64,000 nucleotides of DNA, taken from NCBI GenBank assembly GCA_016288855.1, contig JAEELJ010000051.1, positions 91,593 through 155,592 on the forward strand. The letters are read 5' to 3'. A program made the position numbers and the translations under genes. The notes under the pieces were generated by a model, which saw nothing but the letters and a program-made list of their open reading frames with translations, was not told where the DNA came from and made no database searches. Below, piece after piece: positions 35,798-43,773 of the stretch (the first letter of the stretch is position 1; the number at the start of each line of letters is the position of its first letter). Origin of the DNA: Acholeplasmatales bacterium (GTDB lineage: Bacteria > Bacillota_I > Bacilli_A > Acholeplasmatales > Anaeroplasmataceae).

Positions 35798-38686
35798 TTA
35801 CTTATTTTGACCGTGACAGAATTTATATTTCTTACCAGATCCACATGGACATGCGTCATTAGGACCTACATTTAAGAATAAAGATTCATCTAATTTTGGT
35901 TCTTCAGGCTTTTGAATTAAGCCATGGCAGAATTTAAATTTCTTACCAGATCCACATGGACATGCATCATTAGGACCTACATTTAAAAGCTGTTCAGCAC
36001 TTAATGGCTTTAATCCATCTGATGTGATTCTAGGCATTAATTCTTCAAGCTCTCTATCTAATGGAGATTCTGCATGAACTGGTTGGCTAATAGGTGTATT
36101 TTGATTACCTAAAGCACCATGGCAGAACTTAAATTTCTTACCAGATCCACATGGACATGGATCATTAGGATTACAGTTAACAAATTTGTTTCTATAAGGA
36201 TCAGCTTTTCTAACCTTAGACATATCTTGGTTAGTATTTAATCCCTTCATTGGGTCTTGTTCAGGAGTTTGACGACGGAATGTTACTCTTGCATGCATTG
36301 CTGTAACAAAAATTTCTTCGTTCATCTTCTTATTTAATCTCTCGAACTTTCTATAACCTTCACGTTGATATAATTCAAGTGGGTTATTTTGAGCATATTG
36401 CTGTAAATAAATACCTTGACGGAATCCATCCATATCATCAATATGTTCTCTCCAGTTCTTATCTAAGATAGGTAAGATAATTCTCTTAATGAACATCATC
36501 TTATTCTTCTTAATAGCATCTGGATCTTCTTCTAAAGCTTCCTTTGGAATATATTCCTTGAAATCATCTTCAAACTTTTGTAATCTTTGATCAACTTCTT
36601 TTTCAACTTGACTATAGATATAATCTTCAATATCTTCATCATCATCAAGTGATTTTACAACATTAACATCTAATAATGGTTCACCAATCATATGCTCATT
36701 AAATACTTTAGTTAACTTTTCATCATCAAAGTCTTCATCAGAATTCATGAAATCCTGAACCTTATTATGAATAGCAATCTTTAAAATTTGCTTTAATAGG
36801 TCATCAAGCTCTTGAGCCTTAACTACTTGCTGTCTTTCCTTATAGAATGTTTCTCTTTGACGACGGATAACATCATCATATCTTAGTACATTCTTACGTG
36901 AATCGTAGTTAATACCTTCAATCTTTTCTTGAGCCATTGTAACCATCTTTTGAATCATTCTAGATTCGATTGGCTTTGTTTCATCACCTTCACCCATTAA
37001 ACGAATGATTTGTGCAAGCTTCATCTTAAATGAATCTCCACCGAAACGAATCATTAATTCATCTTCTGTTGATAAGAAGAATCTTGAATAACCAGGGTCA
37101 CCTTGACGACCAGCACGACCACGTAGCTGATTATCAATACGACGAGATTGGAATCTTTCTGTACCTAAAACTGCTAAACCACCAAGTTCTGCAACTCCAG
37201 GTCCAAGCTTAATATCGGTACCACGACCAGCCATGTTTGTTGAAATTGTTACTGCTCCTCTTTCACCAGCGTGAGAAACAATTTCTGCTTCTCTAGCATT
37301 ATTCTTAGCATTTAATACTTCATGAGGAATTCCTTCCTTATTAAGCATCTTATCTACTAATTCTGATGTTTCAACGTTTGCAGTACCAACTAGAATAGGC
37401 TGTCCCTTTTCATGACGTTCCTTAATTTCTTCAACTAGTGCCTTAAATTTAAATTCAGGTGATAAGAAAATTAAGTCTGGTGCATCAATTCTTTTAACTG
37501 GACGGTTTGTTGGAACTTCAACAACATACATATTATATATATCACGGAATTCTTCTTCCTCAGTTTTTGCTGTACCTGTCATACCTGAAAGCTTATTATA
37601 CATACGGAAGAAATTCTGATATGTAATAGTTGCAACTGTAATAGTTTCTTTCTTAATTTCTACGCCTTCCTTAGCTTCAATAGCTTGGTGAAGACCTTCA
37701 GAATATTGTCTACCTTTTAAAATACGTCCTGTAGACTGGTCTACAATTAATACTTCTCCATCTTGTACAACATATTCTTTTCCATTTTCGAAAATGAAAT
37801 GTGCTTTTAATGCATTATTAATTCTATGAACTAAATCAACATGAGTAATATCATATAAGTTTTCAACATGGAAATATTTTTCACCACGAGTAACACCTTC
37901 TGGTGTCAATGAAACTGTTCTTGATTCTTCATCGATAGAATATTCATTTTCCTTTAATCCAGCAACGAATGCATTAGCTCTTTCATATAAACCATTATCA
38001 GCCTTTGCAGGACCAGAAATAATTAATGGTGTTCTTGCATCATCAATTAAAATTGAATCGACTTCATCGATAATTGCATAATTTAAGCCCTTTAGTTGTG
38101 TAATATCTTCCTCATTTGGAACCATATTATCACGTAGGTAGTCGAAACCTAATTCAGAGTTTGTTGAATAAATGATATCACAATTATATACTTCACGCTT
38201 TTGTTGACGATTTAAATCTCTTAAGTTTAATCCTACAGTTAAACCTAACCAACGATAAATATCACCAATGATACCTTCAGTTTCACGACCTGCTAAGTAT
38301 TCATTTACTGTTACAATATGTACACCCTTGCCAGTTAACGCATTTAAATATGCTGGGAATACTCCTGTTAAAGTTTTACCTTCACCAGTCTTCATTTCAG
38401 CAATATTACCACCGTTAATTGCGATTGCACCGATTAACTGTACTTCATAAGCCTTCATTCCTGAAACTCTATATGCAGCTTCTCTTGCTACTGCATAAGC
38501 TTCAACTAAAATATCATCTACAGTTTTACCATTTCTTAATAACTCCTGGAAATATGGAGTTTTTGCTTTTAACTCTTCATCGCTAAGTTTAGACATTTCC
38601 TCATCTAAAGCGATGATCTTCTTTGCTAACTTGGCACATCTTTTATATTCTTTATAGCCGTTATCAAATAATTTCTTTAATCCCAT
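35798..38686 (-). CDS. secA: Preprotein translocase ATPase SecA with three SEC-C motifs
   Basis: A 962-residue SecA motor that drives preproteins through SecYEG. Walker A MKTGEGKTL and the DEVDSILID box lie in the first nucleotide-binding domain; GRAGRQGDPG marks the second. The helical wing and scaffold follow. The C-terminus carries three tandem SEC-C zinc motifs, each CPCGSGKKxKFCHG, starting near residues 844, 909 and 946, where one is usual. The last two repeats are close copies including their VGPNDA lead-in. Promoter at 38741-38769, terminator at 35772-35791. The ribosome binding site is weak. Confidence 0.97.
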   Translation of the reverse strand: MGLKKLFDNGYKEYKRCAKLAKKIIALDEEMSKLSDEELKAKTPYFQELLRNGKTVDDILVEAYAVAREAAYRVSGMKAYEVQLIGAIAINGGNIAEMKTGEGKTLTGVFPAYLNALTGKGVHIVTVNEYLAGRETEGIIGDIYRWLGLTVGLNLRDLNRQQKREVYNCDIIYSTNSELGFDYLRDNMVPNEEDITQLKGLNYAIIDEVDSILIDDARTPLIISGPAKADNGLYERANAFVAGLKENEYSIDEESRTVSLTPEGVTRGEKYFHVENLYDITHVDLVHRINNALKAHFIFENGKEYVVQDGEVLIVDQSTGRILKGRQYSEGLHQAIEAKEGVEIKKETITVATITYQNFFRMYNKLSGMTGTAKTEEEEFRDIYNMYVVEVPTNRPVKRIDAPDLIFLSPEFKFKALVEEIKERHEKGQPILVGTANVETSELVDKMLNKEGIPHEVLNAKNNAREAEIVSHAGERGAVTISTNMAGRGTDIKLGPGVAELGGLAVLGTERFQSRRIDNQLRGRAGRQGDPGYSRFFLSTEDELMIRFGGDSFKMKLAQIIRLMGEGDETKPIESRMIQKMVTMAQEKIEGINYDSRKNVLRYDDVIRRQRETFYKERQQVVKAQELDDLLKQILKIAIHNKVQDFMNSDEDFDDEKLTKVFNEHMIGEPLLDVNVVKSLDDDEDIEDYIYSQVEKEVDQRLQKFEDDFKEYIPKEALEEDPDAIKKNKMMFIKRIILPILDKNWREHIDDMDGFRQGIYLQQYAQNNPLELYQREGYRKFERLNKKMNEEIFVTAMHARVTFRRQTPEQDPMKGLNTNQDMSKVRKADPYRNKFVNCNPNDPCPCGSGKKFKFCHGALGNQNTPISQPVHAESPLDRELEELMPRITSDGLKPLSAEQLLNVGPNDACPCGSGKKFKFCHGLIQKPEEPKLDESLFLNVGPNDACPCGSGKKYKFCHGQNK

Positions 38687-38740
38687 ATTTAAAAATTACC
38701 CAAACTAATTGAATAGTCCTTTCATAAAATATCAATATAT

Positions 38741-38769
38741 ATAATACTATATATTGTTGTTTTTTTCAA
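38741..38769 (-). promoter_or_regulatory. Promoter of secA
   Basis: TTGAAA (38764-38769), 17-base spacer, TATTAT (38741-38746) on the minus strand, leaving a leader of about 50 bases. Confidence 0.6.
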
Positions 38770-38796
38770 ATAAAAATAACATATTAAACAAAACGA

Positions 38797-38820
38797 AGGT
38801 GCGTTTATGAAAACGCACCT
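38797..38820 (-). terminator. Terminator after hpf
   Basis: Minus-strand hairpin with 10-base perfect arms AGGTGCGTTT/AAACGCACCT, followed by TCGTTTTGTTT. Confidence 0.85.
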
Positions 38821-38843
38821 CATTTTCTAAATTTTAAGTATTC

Positions 38844-39386
38844 TTACTTAGATTCAGTTTCGATAACTGCATAATCTCCATCATCTCTTAGGTAGATTAC
38901 GTTAGTCTTCATTGTTTCCTTATCTAAATATACGAAGAAGTCATGTCCTAATAATTCCATTTGGTCAATTGCTTCATCCTTAGTCATAGGTTCAAGTTCA
39001 ACTTTCTTGCTTCTTGTAACCTTTGGCTCTGGTTCATTTACTGCAACATCACTTGGTTCTTCTGCGTAACGAATAGAAGTTTTACCTAATTTATCCTTTA
39101 CTCGGTCATTGTGTCTTCTAACCTGAGTTAATAACTTGTCAATAGATTTGTCAATTGCTGCATAAATATCGACATCTGAAACTTCAGAACGTAAAATTCT
39201 TCCACCCTTTACAGGAATTGTAACTTCCACTTTATGGAATGTCTTATAGACCTTGCATACAACTCTTGCATGAGTTAGATCTGCATCAGGGATTCTTCCG
39301 TCTAGTTTTGCTAATTTCTTTTCAGCATACTCCCTATTTGCTTCAGAAGGTGTAAAACCGTTCTTTCCTAATACTTCAATTTTCAT
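38844..39386 (-). CDS. hpf: Long-form ribosome hibernation promoting factor
   Basis: A 180-residue HPF-long protein that dimerises 70S ribosomes into inactive 100S particles under stress. The N-terminal S30AE domain (residues 1-100) and the C-terminal dimerisation domain (about 120-178, VELEPMTKDEAIDQMELLGHDFFVY) are both present. The ATG at 39386 has GAGGTGAT upstream; three extra codons of the longer frame are discarded. Own promoter 39406-39434 and terminator 38797-38820. In Bacillus hpf also sits directly before secA, so this order is conserved. Confidence 0.95.
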   Translation of the reverse strand: MKIEVLGKNGFTPSEANREYAEKKLAKLDGRIPDADLTHARVVCKVYKTFHKVEVTIPVKGGRILRSEVSDVDIYAAIDKSIDKLLTQVRRHNDRVKDKLGKTSIRYAEEPSDVAVNEPEPKVTRSKKVELEPMTKDEAIDQMELLGHDFFVYLDKETMKTNVIYLRDDGDYAVIETESK

Positions 39387-39405
39387 AATGATCACCTCTA
39401 CCCAT

Positions 39406-39434
39406 ATTATAGCATTTGGATTGGTATTTTACAA
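39406..39434 (-). promoter_or_regulatory. Promoter of hpf
   Basis: TTGTAA (39429-39434), 17-base spacer, TATAAT (39406-39411) on the minus strand, about 20 bases before the start. The -35 does not look like a sigma-B box. Confidence 0.7.
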
Positions 39435-39486
39435 ATAAAATAATAAATTTTTAAAATTTATGCATTAAAAATTCCAAATTCAAACT

Positions 39487-39855
39487 TTAGTCCTTTATGC
39501 TAAAGCATAATATTACAATATCAGATTTCTCAATTTTGCTAATACAATCTAAATATTCATAAAAGTCATATGTATATTTCAAATCGTCTAAAAATATCAC
39601 CTTAACACCATTGTTATATAAAGATAAAAACACCTTTGAATACTCCTTAAAGAAATAGTTATAATCTATTCTACTTTTTGTCTTAAATAATGATATTATC
39701 ATTGCTTTATAAATATCTAATTGTATAGTTTCATAATTAATAGTTATAGGATATTTTTTATAACATGCTGGACATATATATGCTTTTTCTTCCTTAAATA
39801 GATTTAAGATACTTCTTTTAATAAAAAATCTCTCATTACATATTTTACATTTCAT
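39487..39855 (-). CDS. Small zinc-ribbon protein, possible ComF remnant
   Basis: A 122-residue protein with two N-terminal Cys pairs (CKIC at residues 3-6 and CPAC about 28-31), which should form a zinc ribbon like that opening ComFC/GntX proteins. The phosphoribosyltransferase domain of ComFC, including its PRPP loop, is missing; the remaining 85 residues are Lys/Asp/Tyr-rich without a recognised motif. It lies directly before hpf, the place of comFC in Bacillus, so a degenerate ComF relic is one explanation. GAGGAG precedes the ATG. Confidence 0.6.
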   Translation of the reverse strand: MKCKICNERFFIKRSILNLFKEEKAYICPACYKKYPITINYETIQLDIYKAMIISLFKTKSRIDYNYFFKEYSKVFLSLYNNGVKVIFLDDLKYTYDFYEYLDCISKIEKSDIVILCFSIKD

Positions 39856-39891
39856 ATTTTATTCTCCTCATATAAATAAGAGAACAAAAAA

Positions 39892-39912
39892 GCCATACGT
39901 TTTCCGTATGGC
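39892..39912 (-). terminator. Terminator after metK
   Basis: Minus-strand hairpin GCCATACG-GAAAA-CGTATGGC followed by six T residues, 9 bases after the metK stop. It ends the SAM-riboswitch operon. Confidence 0.9.
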
Positions 39913-39920
39913 ATAATTTT

Positions 39921-41072
39921 TTACTTTAATAATGACTTAAATTCATTAACCTTGTCTAATCTTTCCCATGGAAGATCAATATCATCACGACCAAAGTGAC
40001 CATATGCAGCAGTCTGCTGATAAATTGGACGCTTTAAATCTAATGTTTCGATAATTCCCTTTGGAGTAAGCTTAAATACTTCTTTAATCTTATTAACAAT
40101 TACATCTTCTTTTACACTAGAAGTACCAAATGTATCTACATTAATAGATACAGGCTCTGCAACACCAATTGCATAAGATAATTGAATTTGGCAACGCTTT
40201 GCAACACCTGCAGCAACGATATTCTTTGCGATATATCTTGCCATATAAGATGCACTTCTATCTACCTTAGATGGGTCCTTACCTGAGAATGCTCCACCAC
40301 CATGGCATGCAGCTCCACCATATGTATCAACAATAATCTTTCTACCAGTTAAACCAGAGTCTCCTTGAGGTCCACCAATAACGAATCTACCTGTTGGGTT
40401 GCATAGATATTTAGTATTACTATCTACTAATTCCTTTGGTACAACTGTATCAATAACATATTTCTTAATATCTGCTTTAATTTGTTCTAAAGTAACATCA
40501 GGAGAATGCTGAGTTGAAATTAATATTGTGTCAATTCTAACAATCTTATCATCATCATATTCAACTGTAACCTGTGTCTTACCATCTGGTCTTAAATACT
40601 CTAGTGTACCATTCTTTCTAACCTCAGCAAGCTTTCTTGCAAGCTTATGTGCCAAAGTTATAGCAAGTGGCATATATACTGATGTTTCATCACAAGCATA
40701 ACCAAACATAATACCTTGGTCACCAGCACCTTGCTCATGTCCTTCAGTTTCATCAACACCCATAGCGATATCTGGAGATTGAGGATCAATTGCTGTTAAA
40801 ACTGCTAAATTATCAGCATCAAAGCCAAACTTTCCTCTTACATATCCAATTCTTGTTACTGTATCACGAACAATCTTTTGTACATCTACATAATGATTTG
40901 TAGTAACTTCTCCAAAAACCATTACCATACCTGTTGCACAAATTGTTTCTGCAGCAACTCTACCATTAGGGTCATTTGCTAAAATATCATCTAAAATTGC
41001 ATCACTGATTTGGTCTGCGATCTTATCAGGATGTCCTTCTGTAACTGATTCTGATGTAAATAATCTTCTCAT
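39921..41072 (-). CDS. metK: S-adenosylmethionine synthetase
   Basis: A 383-residue methionine adenosyltransferase making SAM from methionine and [19 protein letters not shown] opens the protein; [12 protein letters not shown] and the glycine-rich [17 protein letters not shown] are the signature motifs. It is the last gene of the priA-fmt-HD-TSCPD-metK unit controlled by the SAM-type riboswitch at 46152-46240, which makes feedback control of SAM synthesis the likely reason for that switch. The start has only AAGTGA upstream, and a 9-codon leader ORF with a better site precedes it. Confidence 0.97.
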   Translation of the reverse strand: MRRLFTSESVTEGHPDKIADQISDAILDDILANDPNGRVAAETICATGMVMVFGEVTTNHYVDVQKIVRDTVTRIGYVRGKFGFDADNLAVLTAIDPQSPDIAMGVDETEGHEQGAGDQGIMFGYACDETSVYMPLAITLAHKLARKLAEVRKNGTLEYLRPDGKTQVTVEYDDDKIVRIDTILISTQHSPDVTLEQIKADIKKYVIDTVVPKELVDSNTKYLCNPTGRFVIGGPQGDSGLTGRKIIVDTYGGAACHGGGAFSGKDPSKVDRSASYMARYIAKNIVAAGVAKRCQIQLSYAIGVAEPVSINVDTFGTSSVKEDVIVNKIKEVFKLTPKGIIETLDLKRPIYQQTAAYGHFGRDDIDLPWERLDKVNEFKSLLK

Positions 41073-41085
41073 ATTTTTAAATCAC

Positions 41086-41113
41086 TTATGAAATTATTGT
41101 ACTTAATTTCATA
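41086..41113 (-). promoter_or_regulatory. Candidate leader peptide and hairpin before metK
   Basis: A 9-codon reading frame (41086-41112, peptide MKLSTIIS) has a good ribosome binding site (GAAAGGAT, about 6 bases before its ATG). It overlaps a perfect 9-base-arm hairpin (41087-41113, TATGAAATT/AATTTCATA, 9-base loop). Its stop codon touches AAGTGA, the only ribosome binding site for metK. Possible translational coupling or attenuation; inferred from sequence only. Confidence 0.35.
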
Positions 41114-41156
41114 TTATCCTTTCATTATTAATATTTGTCAGTACAAGGCAAAAAGC

Positions 41157-41417
41157 TTATAAAGCTTTCTTTTCTAAAGCTTGCTTTAAAGCCTTAGAGA
41201 ATTGGTCAGCACAGCTTGTCTTTCTAGCACCACAAATGTTTCCAGATAAAATATTAATTATCTCATTTGCCTCATGACCTTCAACAAGCTTAGAGATTGC
41301 CTTTAAATTACCATTGCAACCTCCAATAAACACTACATTATGAATAATATTATTGTCATCTAGCTCAAAAGATATCCTTCTTGAGCATACTCCTTCTGGA
41401 GTATAATTAAATTCCAT
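41157..41417 (-). CDS. TSCPD domain protein
   Basis: An 86-residue TIGR03905-type TSCPD protein. It shows the small family's pattern: FNYTPEGVCSRRISFEL at the start, the central NVVFIGGCNGNLKAI, and the terminal TSCADQFSKAL that gives the family its name (here TSCAD). Several conserved Cys residues suggest metal binding; related domains occur at the end of class II ribonucleotide reductases. The function of the free form is unknown. It lies between the HD-GYP-like gene and metK with AAAGGAAT before the ATG. Confidence 0.88.
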   Translation of the reverse strand: MEFNYTPEGVCSRRISFELDDNNIIHNVVFIGGCNGNLKAISKLVEGHEANEIINILSGNICGARKTSCADQFSKALKQALEKKAL

Positions 41418-41437
41418 ATATTATATTCCTTTCTAAA

Positions 41438-42808
41438 TTACATTTCATCATATATTTTTTCAAAATCAGAGCCAAATCTAATAAATCTATCAAAAACAAC
41501 TGCGTCAAAATAAACCTGACACTTTGCTTGTAAGAACTGAATAGATTTTTGGTGATTATTTGCTCTCTTATAAGATTTTACACTTCTTAATGTTACATAC
41601 ATTTCACATATAAGAATGATTTGTGATTCTTGGTTTGATTGAATTTCTCTTTTTGCTTTAATAAACTCATCATCATCACTTCCTTCAAGTGATGCTCTTA
41701 TAATATCCTCACATTTTCTAGATAATTGATATCTTGAAATAAGTGCACTACCTAATTCAGTTTGTTCTCTTAATGCTTCAAACTTTTCATCTTCACTTAA
41801 ACCTTCTTTTGTATCGAAGCTTACGTGATTATCTACATGAATTTTTGAATAATTATATATCTCATCACATTTACTAGGTGGTAAAGATAAAAGAGATGCT
41901 AGCTTTTTAGACATTTGAGAAACAATTGATATTTCTCTTAATTCATCTTCTGTCATTTTATTACCACCAAGTGTAACATCAAATATTTTAGTTACAACAT
42001 TAGTAAAATCCTCTTGAACCTGTCTTCTTTTTACTAATTCCTTTTTACGTTCATCCTGCATATAATTTGCCATAGATGCATAAATATATAAAATCAGCAT
42101 ATAAAGACCTAGTAGCAAGGATCTTATTAAAATATCTTGGAACTGACTCGACCTAAAGAACTCAGCTAAGAACATAAATGGATTATCTGCCTTAGATACA
42201 TCTGCAATTACATTATATGTAACTACAAAATGTAAGATAGTAACAATTAAGAATACCCATAAAAAGATATTTCTTAATAGTTTCTTATCCTGATAGAATG
42301 CACAAATAGTTAACGCAATATAAACTAAAATATAACCACATTCACCAATAATCCACTTTGGTAAATCATTTGTAATAGACATACTTCCTTCAGAAACTGC
42401 AGTTAAGATAGTATCTGAGTTATATCTTAATTTTATATAAACTAATATGGCAGATAAAAACATGTAAAAGCATGAGAAATACTCAGCAATAAGCTGACTC
42501 ATACTATCCTCAGGTCCCTTTTTCAAAAACTTTTTTAAAGTAAAGTTAATAAAGAATGATAAAGGGAATAATAATATTGTAAGTAAGAAGTTAGAAGGAT
42601 CACCAAATATAAAACCAGCGAATGTAAAAATAAGAGTATATATTAAGTTAACAACAAAAATTATATTCTTAATAACAACATTCTTTCTATATAAAACTTG
42701 GTTATCATTTGTAACATCAATACCAACCTCAAAACCAAACATACGTTGAAATAAGGTGTTATTTTTAATTTTTGCTGCTATTCGATTTTTAAGTTTTGCA
42801 AAAGCCAA
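41438..42808 (-). CDS. Membrane protein with degenerate HD-GYP-like domain
   Basis: A 456-residue protein. Residues about 45-255 hold six or so membrane helices; residues about 265-456 follow the HD-GYP helical pattern: a VSQMSKKLASLLSL helix, LGSALISRYQ, and ICEMYVTLRSVKSYKRANNHQKSIQFL, which parallels the usual VADVYDALTSxRPYR segment, then a YFDAVVFDRFI end. The metal-binding HD pair and GYP motif are missing, so it is probably not an active cyclic-di-nucleotide phosphodiesterase but could be a binder. TTG start at 42808 with GAGGTGG 5 bases upstream. It lies between fmt and the TSCPD gene. Confidence 0.65.
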   Translation of the reverse strand: MAFAKLKNRIAAKIKNNTLFQRMFGFEVGIDVTNDNQVLYRKNVVIKNIIFVVNLIYTLIFTFAGFIFGDPSNFLLTILLFPLSFFINFTLKKFLKKGPEDSMSQLIAEYFSCFYMFLSAILVYIKLRYNSDTILTAVSEGSMSITNDLPKWIIGECGYILVYIALTICAFYQDKKLLRNIFLWVFLIVTILHFVVTYNVIADVSKADNPFMFLAEFFRSSQFQDILIRSLLLGLYMLILYIYASMANYMQDERKKELVKRRQVQEDFTNVVTKIFDVTLGGNKMTEDELREISIVSQMSKKLASLLSLPPSKCDEIYNYSKIHVDNHVSFDTKEGLSEDEKFEALREQTELGSALISRYQLSRKCEDIIRASLEGSDDDEFIKAKREIQSNQESQIILICEMYVTLRSVKSYKRANNHQKSIQFLQAKCQVYFDAVVFDRFIRFGSDFEKIYDEM

Positions 42809-42858
42809 AATACCACCTCACATTATATTTATAATACCACATAAGTGGTATAAATTCA

Positions 42859-43770
42859 CTATATAACTTCTCCAGTGATAAAAATCTTCTGTCCGTTTGA
42901 AAAATCTTTTCCAGATATAATCTTCTTACCTGGCATTAAAACTAAGTCTAGTGAAATCGCTGCATCCTTAGTCTTAAGGACAATACATTTTTTAGTATTA
43001 ATTACAGTTCCAGGCTTTAAATTAGAATTATCTTCTACCTTTGATGCTTTATATACCTTAATCTTTATATCATTAACTAATAAATAAGCACCTGGGTTCA
43101 TTGCAAGTCCTTTAATTTGATTAATTATATCTTTAGTATTATTGTCTAAATGTATTTCTTCCTCAGCTGGTAAGATATTAGGTGAATATGTTGCTAAAGC
43201 CTCATCCTGCTCAACACCTAAATTCTTATCATTATAAATATCATCTATAACATCTAATAATAAATCTCTACCAATTAATGATAATTCATTAAATACTGTA
43301 GATGAATTATCATCTTCTTTTATAACATATTCCTTCATTGCATAAATTAAACCAGCATCAAGCTTCTTTGTCATAGACATGATTGTAACACCAGTCTTTA
43401 AATCACCTTGCATTAAAGAACGTTGTATTGGAGCACCACCTCTATGGCGTGGAAGTAATGAACCATGTACATTTATTGCATGCTTAAATTTATTAAGAAT
43501 GAAAGATGGAATATACTGTCCATATGCTGCAGTAACCATCATATCTGCATCACTTTCCATTATTGGTGCATTATCATCTTTTATATGCTCTGGTTGGAAT
43601 AATGGCAAATTATTATTTTTAGCAAATTGAGCAACAGGAGTTAAAACCTCAACTCCTTTTTTCTTTGCTCTATTAGGCTGCGAAACAACTAAAGCTATTT
43701 CATATTTTTTTGATAAAGCTTCAAGAATTGGTACTGCAAAATCAGGAGTACCCATAAATATTATTTTCAT
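42859..43770 (-). CDS. fmt: Methionyl-tRNA formyltransferase
   Basis: A 303-residue enzyme that formylates initiator Met-tRNA using 10-formyl-THF. The formyltransferase core has FMGTPDFAVP at the start and the catalytic INVHGSLLPRHRGGAPIQ segment (active-site Asn and His) near residue 108; the C-terminal barrel binds tRNA. The start is the ATG at 43770, with AAAGGA 8 bases upstream; the frame-extending TTG just after the priA stop is not needed. The priA-fmt order is common in Bacillota. No def is in the window. Confidence 0.96.
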   Translation of the reverse strand: MKIIFMGTPDFAVPILEALSKKYEIALVVSQPNRAKKKGVEVLTPVAQFAKNNNLPLFQPEHIKDDNAPIMESDADMMVTAAYGQYIPSFILNKFKHAINVHGSLLPRHRGGAPIQRSLMQGDLKTGVTIMSMTKKLDAGLIYAMKEYVIKEDDNSSTVFNELSLIGRDLLLDVIDDIYNDKNLGVEQDEALATYSPNILPAEEEIHLDNNTKDIINQIKGLAMNPGAYLLVNDIKIKVYKASKVEDNSNLKPGTVINTKKCIVLKTKDAAISLDLVLMPGKKIISGKDFSNGQKIFITGEVI

Positions 43771-43773
43771 CAA

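Noticed and set aside
41073..41156. Possible SMK-box (SAM-III) riboswitch before metK, from GCCTTGTA and GAAAGGAT
   Set aside because: Both pieces also occur in SMK RNAs, but here they stand in the reverse order and cannot form the known fold.
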